DNA of 64,000 nt from positions 2,108,001 to 2,172,000 of the forward strand of contig NZ_CP126981.1 in assembly GCF_030252325.1 (NCBI RefSeq). The letters run 5' to 3'. Positions 1 to 8,718 of this stretch are shown in pieces. Position numbers and translations under genes: made by a program. The stretch comes from Candidatus Mycobacterium wuenschmannii (GTDB taxonomy: Bacteria; Actinomycetota; Actinomycetes; Mycobacteriales; Mycobacteriaceae). How positions within the stretch are numbered: the first letter of the stretch is position 1; each line of letters starts with the position of its first letter. The notes under the pieces are model-generated. The model was given only the letters and a program-made list of their open reading frames with translations, was not told the DNA's origin and did no database searches.

Positions 1-616
1 GTGCGCCAATCCTGTCGACTGCGTTGCGGCGGGCCCAGCACTCCCCGACCGCGCGGTCGTCACGCATCAGGATGTAGACCGATGGTGTGTCAGGCCAACG
101 CTTAAGCGGGCAGCGCTCGATGAACACCGTGAACGACTGGTGCCGCAGGTCGTTGAAAGCCTGCCGCGCAATGGATTCCGGACAGTCGTGGTAGAAGCCT
201 GCGTGCACCGACTCCCAGGTGAGCCCGAACGGTCCCGTTCCGTGCTCCTGCGGCTCCGGAAACGTGATCGCGTCGGGATTGTCGGCGAGGTGTTCGGCGA
301 ACGTCAGACCGGGCACCGGCAGCAGCCCGCCGACGAACACCATCTGGTGCACCGGGTACAGCGTGGCAAGCACAGGTGCGCACAACCCGGAGATCGAATG
401 CGCGACAACGACAACGGTGTCGGCTGCCGGGCGCGCGCCGGATCCCTCGATCGCCTCGATCGCGACCCTCGCCCATTCGAGCGCTCCCGCTGAGTCGTCG
501 TCGACCGGCAGTTCCGGAGCGACAACGCGATGACCATGTTCTGCGAGTTGAGTGCTGACCGCGTCCCAGCAAGAGCTGTGGTGCAGTCCACCGTGTAAGA
601 GAACGAACAACGTCAT
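1..616 (-). CDS. alpha/beta hydrolase, 3' end outside window
   Basis: Reading the minus strand from the ATG at 616 gives an open frame of about 205 codons that leaves the window at position 1, so the C-terminus is missing. It opens with MTLFVLLHGGLHHSSCW, the typical first strand plus HGG oxyanion loop of alpha/beta hydrolases. The nucleophile elbow VVAHSISG is near residue 73, with Ser as the likely nucleophile. The catalytic His and acid would lie near or beyond the edge. The start overlaps the stop of the upstream gene by 4 bp (ATGA), so it is the last visible gene of a minus-strand operon running from about 3.2 kb. The substrate is unknown; an esterase or C-C hydrolase role in the neighbouring catabolic set is an inference. 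Confidence 0.8.
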   Translation of the reverse strand, partial: MTLFVLLHGGLHHSSCWDAVSTQLAEHGHRVVAPELPVDDDSAGALEWARVAIEAIEGSGARPAADTVVVVAHSISGLCAPVLATLYPVHQMVFVGGLLPVPGLTFAEHLADNPDAITFPEPQEHGTGPFGLTWESVHAGFYHDCPESIARQAFNDLRHQSFTVFIERCPLKRWPDTPSVYILMRDDRAVGECWARRNAVDRIGA

Positions 617-1716
617 GGCTTGGTGCGCGAGATTCGACTGACGATCTCAGGACCGGACAACGGTGTTTCGATGACGCCGGGCGGGGCCGTCACCACGCTT
701 GGAATGGCGTTAACCGCAGCCATCGCCGTGGCTGTGATCCCCGGATTGATGCGGTCCGCGCTGGACGCATCCAAATACAGCTCCAGGCTCATGCTAGGGC
801 TGCCTTCGACGCGGAACACCATGCCGCCCTGTCCTTCACGCGAGGGCTTCGGCCAACGATCAGGCCATGGGGTCGAGCTCACCGTCGCAAAATATTGAAC
901 TGCCACGACTTCCCGCCTGTCGACAACGCCGGACAGCCGCCAGCGGTGTCCACAAATGGTTCCAGACCGCACAACGCCGAGGGCCGTCGGCAAATCATCC
1001 GGCGCCAGCAATGTCTCCCAGTCCAGCTCCACCCCGTCCAGTTCAATCCCGAGTATGTCCGCGAGATAACGCACGACCGTCTCCCAATCGTGGTTTACCT
1101 TGCCCGACGCGATACGAGCCGGTATGTGGCCGTCCGGCTTACCGAATCCCATCGACTCGTGCAATACGTCCCAAATCGGATAAGACTTGTCCAGGTCGAG
1201 CGCGTATTCATCCATCCGGTAGGACTTCACTGCTCCCGCACCGGCGAGAAGTGCCGTCGGAATGTTCAAACTAATGAAGCCGGGTTCGCTACCGGTGGCA
1301 TAGAAGGTCGAATTTCCCTGTTTCGCAGCTGAATCGATCGTAGTACGCCAACGTTCGGGTGCCGCAGCGGGGTACACCATCGGAATCGTCGAGATCGTGA
1401 CGACGTTAATGCCCGACTCCAGCAGCGCGGCGATGTCAGCGATGGCGTCATCTTCGCGGCGGACTGCCGTCGCGCAGTAGGACACGCAATCAGGTTTCAG
1501 CGCAATGACGTTCGCCATCTCGCCGGTGGCGAGCACGCCGACATCGTCCAAGCCGCACAGCGTTCCCGCGTCAGTTCCGACCTTGCCTGGCGTCGAAACA
1601 TGCACACCGACAAGATCTAACGTTGGATCGAGAATCGTCGCCCGCAACGCCTCTCTGCCGGTAAGACCCGTCCCCATATGGACGACGCGATATCGGCCAA
1701 CCGATTTGGTGGTCAT
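613..1716 (-). CDS. DapB/diaminopentanoate-dehydrogenase-like NAD(P)-binding oxidoreductase (copy 1 of 5)
   Basis: This 367-residue protein belongs to the family that mycobacterial genomes label dihydrodipicolinate reductase-like or NAD(P)H-dependent amine dehydrogenase. The N-terminal Rossmann fold opens with YRVVHMGTGLTGREAL, followed by the family pattern DLVGVHV and KVGTDAGTLCG. The C-terminal half carries the GSEPGFISLNIP and NAIPSVVTAPPGV segments shared with the four other copies in this window. A good AGGAGTGG ribosome site sits just before the ATG. It lies 30 bp downstream of the AveC-like gene and overlaps the hydrolase below. The real substrate of this mycobacterial subfamily is not known to me; reduction or oxidation of a carbonyl or imine with NAD(P)H is inferred from the fold. 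Confidence 0.8.
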   Translation of the reverse strand: MTTKSVGRYRVVHMGTGLTGREALRATILDPTLDLVGVHVSTPGKVGTDAGTLCGLDDVGVLATGEMANVIALKPDCVSYCATAVRREDDAIADIAALLESGINVVTISTIPMVYPAAAPERWRTTIDSAAKQGNSTFYATGSEPGFISLNIPTALLAGAGAVKSYRMDEYALDLDKSYPIWDVLHESMGFGKPDGHIPARIASGKVNHDWETVVRYLADILGIELDGVELDWETLLAPDDLPTALGVVRSGTICGHRWRLSGVVDRREVVAVQYFATVSSTPWPDRWPKPSREGQGGMVFRVEGSPSMSLELYLDASSADRINPGITATAMAAVNAIPSVVTAPPGVIETPLSGPEIVSRISRTKP

Positions 1717-1746
1717 TCCACTCCTGACGAGGTTTCATCGTGCGCC

Positions 1747-2808
1747 TCACTTGTAAAACGGCCCCGGCTTACCGGCTTTCTCGAGATGGCCATAGGGGTC
1801 GTAGATCTTGCTGGTCGGAAAAGGGTTCTGTTCATAGGAGGGTTCGGACAATCCGGCAACGCGGAGGGCGGCCAACACTGCAAGCGGCACCGCGAAGGAC
1901 ACCAGAGCAACGGAGACCGATACGAGGAGCTGCCGGGTCAGACTGACGTTGTCGCCGCCACCACGCGCTGGGATGCGGCGGGCGATGCGGTTAATCAGCA
2001 CGAGTTCGCCGCTGTCGTCGCGAACGCACAGGACGGCGACCATCGCAAAGATGAACGCGTCGTACACCGCCATGATCAGCGGGAAATGGACATGGCCGAC
2101 ATGCAATGTCGGCCCGACCGCTTCCGTGTAGTAGAAGATGCCAACCCTCATCCAGGTGAACTGAACGATCCCGTTCAGCGGGATGGCGATGACGAACGAG
2201 CCCAGGAGAACCGCCCAGAGCCGATGGCTCGCAAACCAATTGGATCGACGGATCAGCGGGTCGACTAGCCGGTCATGCAGTGCCAGCATCCCCAACCCGT
2301 TCAGAAGGTAGTAGGCCGCATAACCGCCGAGAAACGACAGCGCCGGCTCGAGGTTGGGCGAGATGTTGACGTACGGCCACGACAGCGGGAAGTGCAGCAT
2401 CCGAGGGTCGAAAATCGCGAACGTGGCCCAGTTCGCCAACGGATCCAGCGCGCCGGTGACCAGCCCCGCGAACGCGATCACCACCGTCCAATGAACGTGG
2501 CGGTGTCGTACCGAGAGCCACACCAGCATTCCGATCAAACTTATCGCCATCGGAATGGAGCTAAGCCCGACCGCCAGGGGCCAGTTGTCGAAGCCGAGGA
2601 ACGGCGGGTAGGGCGCCGGCCCGGGGTGGGGGTTGGTGGTCCGCGGGTCCCCCTGCGTGCCCGACTGCATGGTCGCGACGGTCGCGATCGCGAATATCAG
2701 GTATGCGCCGATGAACAGCGCCCACCCGACCCGTGTTCGGGAGGGCCCGCGGTCGCTGATCGGCTGCACGGCGTCCGAATCAGCGCCCGAGTCAACGGTA
2801 TTCGTCAT
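1747..2808 (-). CDS. AveC-like (spirocyclase family) membrane protein
   Basis: This 353-residue integral membrane protein has about seven hydrophobic segments, for example around residues 28-46, 79-98, 107-125 and 193-210. Charged and aromatic loops lie between them, such as PHPGPAPYPPFLGFDNWP and DPRMLHFPLSWPYVNI. The overall look matches the AveC-like family (PF17198), named after the avermectin spirocyclase/dehydratase AveC; mycobacteria carry several of unknown role. The N-terminal 25 residues are polar and probably cytoplasmic. Its ATG overlaps the stop of the P450 remnant (ATGA at 2805-2808), and the DapB-like gene follows after 30 bp, so it is the middle of an operon. Calling it a spirocyclase would be transfer by name only. 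Confidence 0.7.
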   Translation of the reverse strand: MTNTVDSGADSDAVQPISDRGPSRTRVGWALFIGAYLIFAIATVATMQSGTQGDPRTTNPHPGPAPYPPFLGFDNWPLAVGLSSIPMAISLIGMLVWLSVRHRHVHWTVVIAFAGLVTGALDPLANWATFAIFDPRMLHFPLSWPYVNISPNLEPALSFLGGYAAYYLLNGLGMLALHDRLVDPLIRRSNWFASHRLWAVLLGSFVIAIPLNGIVQFTWMRVGIFYYTEAVGPTLHVGHVHFPLIMAVYDAFIFAMVAVLCVRDDSGELVLINRIARRIPARGGGDNVSLTRQLLVSVSVALVSFAVPLAVLAALRVAGLSEPSYEQNPFPTSKIYDPYGHLEKAGKPGPFYK

Positions 2809-3160
2809 GCGAGGCGCACCGGCAGCGTTGCCCAGCCTCGTACGCTGGTGGTGTGCGCCCGTTGAGCACTGTCGTAGTCGACTTCCCAGTCAGGCCACCG
2901 CGACAGCACTTCCTCGAGCGCCACCCGAGCCTGCACGCGGGCGAGCGCCGCACCCAGGCAGAAATGGATTCCGTGCCCAAAGGACAGATGCGCGGGCTTG
3001 CGGTGGATGTCGAACCTGTCCGCGTCCGGGAACTGGCGCTCATCGCGATTCGCCGAGCCGTTGAGCAGCAGCATGATCGACCCTTCCGGAACCTTGTGCC
3101 CGTGGTGTAGTCGTAGTACGGAGCGGCATCCACGGCTTGCGTCACCCGGCGCCCTTCCTT
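2805..3160 (-). pseudogene. cytochrome P450, 3'-terminal remnant
   Basis: Only the C-terminal fifth of a P450 is present. From about 3074 down to 2805 one frame reads NGSANRDERQFPDADRFDIH, then the haem-ligand motif FGHGIHFCLGAALAR with its Cys, and ends normally with TLPVRLA. Upstream the homology moves to another frame (PLRTTT near 3110-3125 joining LHHGHKVPEGSIM), so there is at least one frameshift. No P450-like I-helix or ExxR region is seen between 3160 and the neighbouring SDR gene. It is therefore a 5'-deleted, frameshifted remnant. Its stop codon still overlaps the start of the AveC-like gene, so the operon below it was once coupled to an intact P450. Confidence 0.75.
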
Positions 3161-3247
3161 CCCCACGGCGAGAAAAGATCCTCGAACCAGTCGAGAATAG
3201 GCGTTATCGCAAAACGTGAACAAGCTTTCTGCCACGTTGTCCCGACT

Positions 3248-4090
3248 TCAGCTCGCGCCCTCCGCCGGCTTCAAGCTGCTGCCGTTGATGACGGGCATGT
3301 TCGTCCAGGTGCCCTGATCGTCGCGGTACCACCCGGCGGCGGCCAACGCTCCCCCGTCGGCGTGGACCACGGTCCCGGAAACCCACGCAGCAAGCGGGCT
3401 GGCCAGGAACAACACACAGCCCGCGATGTCTTGCGGGGTTCCGAAGCGTCCCAGTGGAATCCAGCGCGGAATGTGGTGTCGCTGCGATGGGTGAATCATG
3501 CAGTCGAGCGGGACCTGAGCAGTGTCGGTGGTCTCGGGTGCAACCGCGTTGACGCGGATACCCTCAGGCCCCAACTCGAGCGCAAGGCTCATCGTAAAGC
3601 CAGTCACCGCAGCCTTGAATGCGCCGTACACCGCGAATTGAGGTATGCCCCGGAAGCCTTCGATCGACGAGACATTCGTGATGCTTGCGCCCCCGTCGCA
3701 GGCGCGCAGCAGCGGCAACATGGCACGGGTCATCGTGAAGATGTGCCTGAGGTTGACGCGATAGATGTCGTCGATCTGCTCGTCACTGAGACGCTCGAAC
3801 GGTGTGGGACGCGTCATGAAGTGACCTACGTTGTTTACCAGCACATCGAGGCGCCCGAACCGCTCGCCGATTGTGCCGGCCAGAGCCGCCGCATCGGCGC
3901 CAGCGGTCGCGTCACCAGTGACGACGAGCACCTGTTCGCCGTGCCGGCCCCGGAGGTCTTCCGCTCGTGCCGGATCGACCTCGAGTGCCACCACGGAGGC
4001 ACCAAGGTCGGCGAACGCCGCCACCGTGGCCCGGCCGATGCCCGCGCCCCCGCCCGTCACAAGCACCACCTTGCCGTTGAAATCAATCAC
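3248..4090 (-). CDS. short-chain dehydrogenase/reductase
   Basis: This 280-residue classical SDR has the cofactor motif TGGGAGIGR at residues 12-20, the NNVG motif, the catalytic Ser in NVSSIEG and the YGAFK active-site pair. Asp/Glu in VVALEVD after strand 2 suggests NAD(H) preference. The GTG start has a strong AGGAGGCGAC ribosome site. The C-terminus is about 25 residues longer than usual (WYRDDQGTWTNMPV onward). It begins the minus-strand group that leads into the P450 remnant and is divergent from the 4236 gene, sharing a promoter region rich in GAGAAT/ATTCTC repeats. The substrate is not predictable. Confidence 0.85.
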   Translation of the reverse strand: MIDFNGKVVLVTGGGAGIGRATVAAFADLGASVVALEVDPARAEDLRGRHGEQVLVVTGDATAGADAAALAGTIGERFGRLDVLVNNVGHFMTRPTPFERLSDEQIDDIYRVNLRHIFTMTRAMLPLLRACDGGASITNVSSIEGFRGIPQFAVYGAFKAAVTGFTMSLALELGPEGIRVNAVAPETTDTAQVPLDCMIHPSQRHHIPRWIPLGRFGTPQDIAGCVLFLASPLAAWVSGTVVHADGGALAAAGWYRDDQGTWTNMPVINGSSLKPAEGAS

Positions 4091-4133
4091 GTCGCCTCCT
4101 AATCGGGCAGTTGTGGACTTACCAACCCTCGCC

Positions 4134-4161
4134 GAGAATGATTATTCTCACATGCGAGAAT
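4134..4161. promoter_or_regulatory. overlapping GAGAAT/ATTCTC inverted repeats in a divergent promoter
   Basis: Three GAGAAT half-sites in alternating orientation occur within 28 bp: GAGAATGATTATTCTC (arms of 6, spacer 4), immediately continued as ATTCTCACATGCGAGAAT (arms of 6, spacer 6). They lie between the divergent SDR (start 4090) and the 4236 gene, as expected for a TetR- or GntR-type operator acting on both. A related stretch (ATTCTCACA...GAA...TCATTA) is found at 23330, upstream of the thiolase fusion gene. The regulator is unknown. Confidence 0.5.
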
Positions 4162-4235
4162 GTCATTAGCATCGGCCGGCTCGCTAGAGAGGGCGGCGCA
4201 CCGATACGAGGAGGCGGAGAACAGTTCGCAGCTTC

Positions 4236-4850
4236 GTGTTTGCGGTCGGGTTCCAGGTCGCCGAATCCGACCGTATCGGCCCTGTTCTGCAGCGCCACGA
4301 GGACGCCCTCGTCGATCTCGGTGCACGCTACGCGTTCGTCTACGAATCGATCATCGAGCGTGGCAGTGTCCTGGTGGTCATCGGAATCCGCGCCGAGCAA
4401 CCACTGCTCAGCCTGTTGCGCTCCCCCTATTTCTTCGCGTGGTTCGACGCGGTGGGCATTGCGGATATCCCCGCGGTCTTCGCCGGCGAAACCGTCGAGC
4501 GATTCGACATCGGCGAACCGCCGGCCCCAGGTAGCGAGATCGTCGTGGCAGCTGTTACTCCGGTCGACGACGTCGCAGACTTCGTCGCGCACGTCCGCGA
4601 ATCCGTTGACGAGTTTGCCGCCGGCGATATCCGGAAGACACTGGTATACCGCGCCTTTGACACTCCGGGGGAAGTGATGTTCCTCCAACAACTCGCCAGC
4701 GCCGACACCGCACTGACGTGGGTGAGCAGGTCGAAGACCGCCGCTGCCTGGCTGATCGCCGCCGGAATCGGCGCCTACCCTCCAGTCTTCGTTGGCCGGT
4801 TCGTCACCGCCATGCGAGTGGACGAGAACACCGGGGCGGGTTGGTACTGA
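4236..4850 (+). CDS. protein of unknown function with two repeated halves
   Basis: This 204-residue protein has a GTG start with the purine-rich GGAGGCGGAG site upstream. I recognise no named family with certainty. The chain appears to be an internal duplication of about 95 residues. Residues near 68-92 (FAWFDAVGIADIPAVFAGE) align with residues near 169-192 (AAWLIAAGIGAYPPVFVGR), and both halves carry a VY...VL/VM strand pair before this. Such tandem alpha+beta halves resemble dimeric alpha/beta-barrel proteins, but this is a guess from pattern. No signal peptide or membrane segment is seen. Its stop overlaps the start of the BFD-like ferredoxin, which overlaps the next SDR, so the three are co-translated. 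Confidence 0.6.
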   Translation: MFAVGFQVAESDRIGPVLQRHEDALVDLGARYAFVYESIIERGSVLVVIGIRAEQPLLSLLRSPYFFAWFDAVGIADIPAVFAGETVERFDIGEPPAPGSEIVVAAVTPVDDVADFVAHVRESVDEFAAGDIRKTLVYRAFDTPGEVMFLQQLASADTALTWVSRSKTAAAWLIAAGIGAYPPVFVGRFVTAMRVDENTGAGWY

Positions 4851-5047
4851 TGTACGTCTGTCTGTGCTGCGGCATCACAAATCAAGCGGTTGTCGATGCC
4901 GTCGTGGCCGGCGCGACGACCTGTAAACAGGTCGCCACTGCCTGCAGGGCGGGATCGGACTGCGGCCGCTGCAGCCGCACGATCCGGTCGATCATCGACG
5001 CGGTGCAGCCGTCAATCGTGCCCTCACCCAAAGGAAGCCGACCATGA
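4850..5047 (+). CDS. BFD-like [2Fe-2S] ferredoxin
   Basis: This 65-residue protein starts MYVCLCCGITNQAV and carries four well-placed cysteines in the pattern CxC...CxxC (CLC near residue 4, SDCGRC near 38-41). This is the bacterioferritin-associated ferredoxin/NirB-type [2Fe-2S] module (PF04324 type). The ATG overlaps the stop of the 4236 gene and its stop overlaps the start of the SDR at 5044. Being locked between a protein of unknown function and an SDR suggests an electron-transfer partner for a local enzyme rather than a role in iron storage; that is inference from context. Confidence 0.75.
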   Translation: MYVCLCCGITNQAVVDAVVAGATTCKQVATACRAGSDCGRCSRTIRSIIDAVQPSIVPSPKGSRP

Positions 5048-5802
5048 ACGATCGACACTCCAACATCGCCGGCACCCGGATGCTGATAATCGGGGCATCG
5101 TCGGGCATCGGACAAGCCCTGGCCCTTGCCGCCCACTCCCGAGGCGCCGAGGTGGCGCTGGCCGCGAGGCGGGTGCACCTGCTCACCGAACTCGCCGATC
5201 GGCTTTGCGGCTCGTCCTACGAACTCGATGTGTCCGATCCGCGTGCCATCGAATCCGTCGTCGGCGACATCGCCGCCAATCTCGGCAAGCTCGACGCGGT
5301 CATATTCACGAGTGCCGTCGTGCCATTCGCGCTCATCGACGAAACCGATGTGGAGACCTGGCTGCACGCTTACGCAGTGAACGCCGTCGGCGCCTCCCAT
5401 GTGTTGCGTACGGTCCTGCCCCACCTGAGCGACAACCCCACCATCGTGGTCGCCTCGAGTCACGATGTCGGCCGGCCCCGGGCAGGCGTGGCCGCTTATC
5501 ACGCAAGCAAAGCCGCGCTCGACGAGATCCTGAGATCCTGGCGAGCCGAGCATCCCGATCTCGCCGTGATCCGCGTCAGCGTCGGACCCACCAAAGACAC
5601 CGAAATTCTGCGCGGCGCGGATCGTGACCTCCTGGCCGAGCTGTACCGGTCGTGGGCGCAAGAGGGGCAGATCCCGAAAAACATGTCCGGTGTCTCCGAC
5701 GTCGCGAACGCGATGCTCTCGCTCATCGCGATGTCCCGCGCGAATCCCACGGTGGTCAGCGAGATCGTTCACCTGGCGCCTCGAATCATCAAGGGCCAGT
5801 AG
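5044..5802 (+). CDS. short-chain dehydrogenase/reductase
   Basis: This 252-residue SDR has GASSGIGQA at residues 18-26, AARR after strand 2 (an Arg pair typical of NADP(H) use), catalytic Ser in VASSHDVG and Tyr-Lys in YHASK. The usual NNAG is replaced by FTSAV. It overlaps the ferredoxin by 4 bp and is followed after 33 bp by another SDR, so 4236-6639 reads as one plus-strand operon of four genes. It resembles the SDR at 18137 more than the other SDRs here (same VYT/IFT replacement of NNAG and the VDSVIR/VANAML-like C-terminus). Confidence 0.83.
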   Translation: MNDRHSNIAGTRMLIIGASSGIGQALALAAHSRGAEVALAARRVHLLTELADRLCGSSYELDVSDPRAIESVVGDIAANLGKLDAVIFTSAVVPFALIDETDVETWLHAYAVNAVGASHVLRTVLPHLSDNPTIVVASSHDVGRPRAGVAAYHASKAALDEILRSWRAEHPDLAVIRVSVGPTKDTEILRGADRDLLAELYRSWAQEGQIPKNMSGVSDVANAMLSLIAMSRANPTVVSEIVHLAPRIIKGQ

Positions 5803-5835
5803 ATATTCGTCATTCCGCAACGAAAGGACAACTCA

Positions 5836-6639
5836 ATGGAGCTCGGTTTCAAGGGCGCCACGGCAGTCGTGACCGGAGGTAGTAAGGGCATGGGACTGGC
5901 GATCGCCGAGAGCCTCGGGTCCGAGGGCGCGTCGGTGGCCATCATGGCGCGCGGCCAATCCGCGTTGGATTCAGCCGCAGAACATATCCGCGACGCCGGC
6001 GCCCCCCAGGTGCTGACGTTCAGCGTCGACATGTCTGATGCCGATTCCATCGCCGCTGCCTTTGCCTCTGTCGGCGACGCCTGGGGCAGCTTGAATGCGT
6101 TGGTACACACCGTCGGCCCGAAGGCGGGCGCATTCGACGATCTCGACGACGACGACTGGCACGCCGCGTTCGATCTGGGCACGCTTTCTGCCGTGCGGTC
6201 AGTACGGGCTGCTCTCCCGATGTTGCGATCTGCGGACTGGGCTCGCATCGTGACCCTGTCGGCGCACTCGATCCAGCGCCAGAGTGCTCGCCTTGTGGCC
6301 TACACGGCTACCAAATCGGCGCTGTCCAGTTTCACCAAGAACTTGTCTAAAACCCTTGGTGCCGAGGGCATTCTGGTGAACTGTGTATGCCCGGGCACCA
6401 TCGTGACAGCGAGCTTCACGGAGATACTTCGCGAGGCGCTCGCCGCCGACGGGCTTGACTCCTCGGACACTAACGACGTGATGACGTGGGTCGAGAAAAC
6501 CTACGGCCATCCCTGTGACATCGGCCGTGCCGGCCTACCCGAAGAGATCGCGTCAGTCACCACGTACCTGGCCTCGCGTCGCAACGGCTACGTGACAGGG
6601 GCGACCGTCAACGTGGACGGCGGGTCAGACTTCATCTGA
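5836..6639 (+). CDS. short-chain dehydrogenase/reductase
   Basis: This 267-residue SDR has TGGSKGMG in the cofactor loop, catalytic Ser in TLSAHSIQ and the YTATK pair. The C-terminal GATVNVDGGSDFI is the usual SDR ending. A GAAAGGA ribosome site precedes the ATG. It is the last gene of the 4236-6639 operon and converges on the SDR at 6647 with only 7 bp between the two stops. FabG-like acyl reductase or hydroxyacyl dehydrogenase activity is possible; no closer call can be made. Confidence 0.85.
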   Translation: MELGFKGATAVVTGGSKGMGLAIAESLGSEGASVAIMARGQSALDSAAEHIRDAGAPQVLTFSVDMSDADSIAAAFASVGDAWGSLNALVHTVGPKAGAFDDLDDDDWHAAFDLGTLSAVRSVRAALPMLRSADWARIVTLSAHSIQRQSARLVAYTATKSALSSFTKNLSKTLGAEGILVNCVCPGTIVTASFTEILREALAADGLDSSDTNDVMTWVEKTYGHPCDIGRAGLPEEIASVTTYLASRRNGYVTGATVNVDGGSDFI

Positions 6640-6646
6640 CTCGCCT

Positions 6647-7492
6647 TCAGCCCTTCTTCGCCGGAATCGCCTCTTCTGGGTTGTCAGCCCACACCGCCTG
6701 GTGGCGCCCCATGGTCATGGCGCCATTCCAGCCACCATCAGTCCACAAGATAGATCCACCGACGTAACTCAACCGAGGGCTACCCAGGCACACCAGCGGC
6801 CAGGCCTGCTCCTCCGGAGCGGAATAGCGCCCGACAGGTCCCACCGACTGGTCGATGAGTTCCTTGCCGGCAAAGTCCTGGAACGCGGGCATCATCGCCG
6901 TCTCCGTCGGCCCGGGGTTGATGCAGTTGACGCGAATGCCATCGCGCGCCAGCACCGGGTACCACCAGCCGACCCACGCGTCGATGACGTACTTGGAGTA
7001 GGCGTAGCCACTCCACGACCAGATTTTCTCGTTTGCCTTCAGCCACGCGACCGCACCGTCGAACCCATCGGTCTCCAGCAGCTCGGTGATGACGTTGGCG
7101 TGGTCCTGCCAGCCGATGGCCGCCGAGGAAGAGATAACACTGATCGCCGAACCTTTTGGCATCTTGGGGGCCAGCTGTTCGGCGAGGTGACGGGCGCCAA
7201 CGAAGTTCACCAGCATGGTGTCCAACTCGCTGAATGGCGGCCCGGGCAATCCCGCGCAGCTGAACAGTCCGTCCACCGGCCCGTCGATGGCGCCGGCGAC
7301 TTTCTCGATGTTCGCGCGGTCGCGCAGGTCGATCTCGAGTGCCCGGTCCACCTGCACGCTGGTTGGCTTGATGTCGAGTGCGGTCACCCGCGCGCCGAGA
7401 TCGACGAGGATCTGCGCGGCTGCTTGACCCATCCCGGACGCCGCGCCGGTGACCACAACGGATTTACCTTCGTACCCAAGCGCATCTTTCAC
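6647..7492 (-). CDS. short-chain dehydrogenase/reductase
   Basis: This 281-residue SDR has VTGAASGMGQAAA as cofactor motif, Asp in TALDIK after strand 2 (NAD(H) type), catalytic Ser in ISSSAAIG and Tyr-Lys in YAYSK. A segment of about 25 residues between the Ser and Tyr (VITELLETDGFDGAVAWLKA) is longer than in most SDRs and resembles the 3-alpha-hydroxysteroid dehydrogenase-like subgroup. It is transcribed alone, divergently from the DapB-like gene at 7615. A steroid-like or bulky alcohol substrate is an inference from the subgroup only. Confidence 0.83.
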   Translation of the reverse strand: MKDALGYEGKSVVVTGAASGMGQAAAQILVDLGARVTALDIKPTSVQVDRALEIDLRDRANIEKVAGAIDGPVDGLFSCAGLPGPPFSELDTMLVNFVGARHLAEQLAPKMPKGSAISVISSSAAIGWQDHANVITELLETDGFDGAVAWLKANEKIWSWSGYAYSKYVIDAWVGWWYPVLARDGIRVNCINPGPTETAMMPAFQDFAGKELIDQSVGPVGRYSAPEEQAWPLVCLGSPRLSYVGGSILWTDGGWNGAMTMGRHQAVWADNPEEAIPAKKG

Positions 7493-7614
7493 CGAACGGT
7501 TCCTTCCACAGGACCTGACGAGATTGAGAACATGAACTTATGAAATACGAGAACACACGTTATCACCACGGCTAGAGTGAGGATCTCCACAAGGCGTTGA
7601 AAGGACTCCACGAA

Positions 7615-8709
7615 TTGGCTGTGAGCTCCCGACGACTTCGAGTCATCCAGTGGGCCACCGGCGCGGTGGGCACCGAGATGGTCCACACGATCCTTGACCA
7701 CCGCCCCGACCTTGAGCTGGTCGGGGCGCGGGTGTACTCCGACGTAAAAAACGGTGTCGATATCGGCACCTTGGTCGACCGCGACCCGATCGGGGTGACC
7801 GCGACCACCGACGTCGACGAAATCCTCGCCATGGACGCCGATCTCGTGCTCTACGCGCCGTCGTTCACCAGTCTCGACGATATCTGCGCACTGCTGGAGA
7901 GCGGGAAGAACGTTGCGACCGTCTCGTTTCTGTTCCACCCCCGGCGCATCAACGACGCCGACCGCCGGCGGCTGCTGGCCGCCTGCCAGAAGGGCAACAG
8001 CACAATTCACGCTAGCGGCCTCAACCCCGGCAACCTGTCAGGTGTGCTGCCGCTTGCGTTGTCGGGCATGAGCCGATCCATCGATCGATTCACCCTCCAG
8101 GAGCGCGCCGACTGGTCGCTGTGGGAGAGCACCGACATCACCTTCGACGGAATGTGGTTTGGGCGACCTCCTGAGGACATCACCCCGACGGCCAACGACT
8201 TTCTGACGTTCAACACCGCGCTCTTCACGCAGCAGACGTGGTTCATCGCCGACACCTTGAACGCGGCCATCGACGACGTCACGGTCAGCGTCGAGGCCGT
8301 GCCGGCAACCAAGGATTTCGAGATTTTCGACCACCAGGTGCGCGCGGGCACCACTGCCGGGCAGCGGTGGAACTTCGTCGGGTTGCGCAAGGGCGAACCG
8401 CTCATCGAGTTCGAGACGCTATGGACGGTCGGGGGCGAGTATCCAGAGCACTGGCCCACGCCAGATGACGGCTGGACCCTCACTCTCGAGGGGGACCCGT
8501 CCATGCGGGTGCACTTTTTCTGCCTGGCCAGTTACTCACGTCCGGCCTCAGTTGAGGAGCACGTGCGGGCCGGACTCATCGCCGTTGCACTGCAGGTCGT
8601 CAACGCGATACCGGCAATATGCTCGGCCCCAGCGGGTTTCGCGACGATGGCTGACCTCCCCCTCATCCGCAGCTACACAGGATTCGGTGACAGGCCGGTC
8701 TCGGACTGA
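7615..8709 (+). CDS. DapB/diaminopentanoate-dehydrogenase-like oxidoreductase (copy 2 of 5)
   Basis: A protein of about 364 residues with RVIQWATGAVGTEMV at the N-terminus (Rossmann GxxGxxG variant), LVGARVYSDVKNGVDIG in the position typical of the family, GLNPGNLSG in the middle and VNAIPAICSAPAGF near the end. I chose TTG 7615 because AAAGGA lies 9 bp before it; TTG 7597 and GTG 7621 are alternatives. The arrangement is divergent from the 6647 SDR and convergent with the NTF2-like gene. It shares the family of the genes at 613, 10142, 12578 and 14932 but is clearly diverged from each. Confidence 0.8.
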   Translation: MAVSSRRLRVIQWATGAVGTEMVHTILDHRPDLELVGARVYSDVKNGVDIGTLVDRDPIGVTATTDVDEILAMDADLVLYAPSFTSLDDICALLESGKNVATVSFLFHPRRINDADRRRLLAACQKGNSTIHASGLNPGNLSGVLPLALSGMSRSIDRFTLQERADWSLWESTDITFDGMWFGRPPEDITPTANDFLTFNTALFTQQTWFIADTLNAAIDDVTVSVEAVPATKDFEIFDHQVRAGTTAGQRWNFVGLRKGEPLIEFETLWTVGGEYPEHWPTPDDGWTLTLEGDPSMRVHFFCLASYSRPASVEEHVRAGLIAVALQVVNAIPAICSAPAGFATMADLPLIRSYTGFGDRPVSD

Positions 8710-8718
8710 CCGAGCGAC

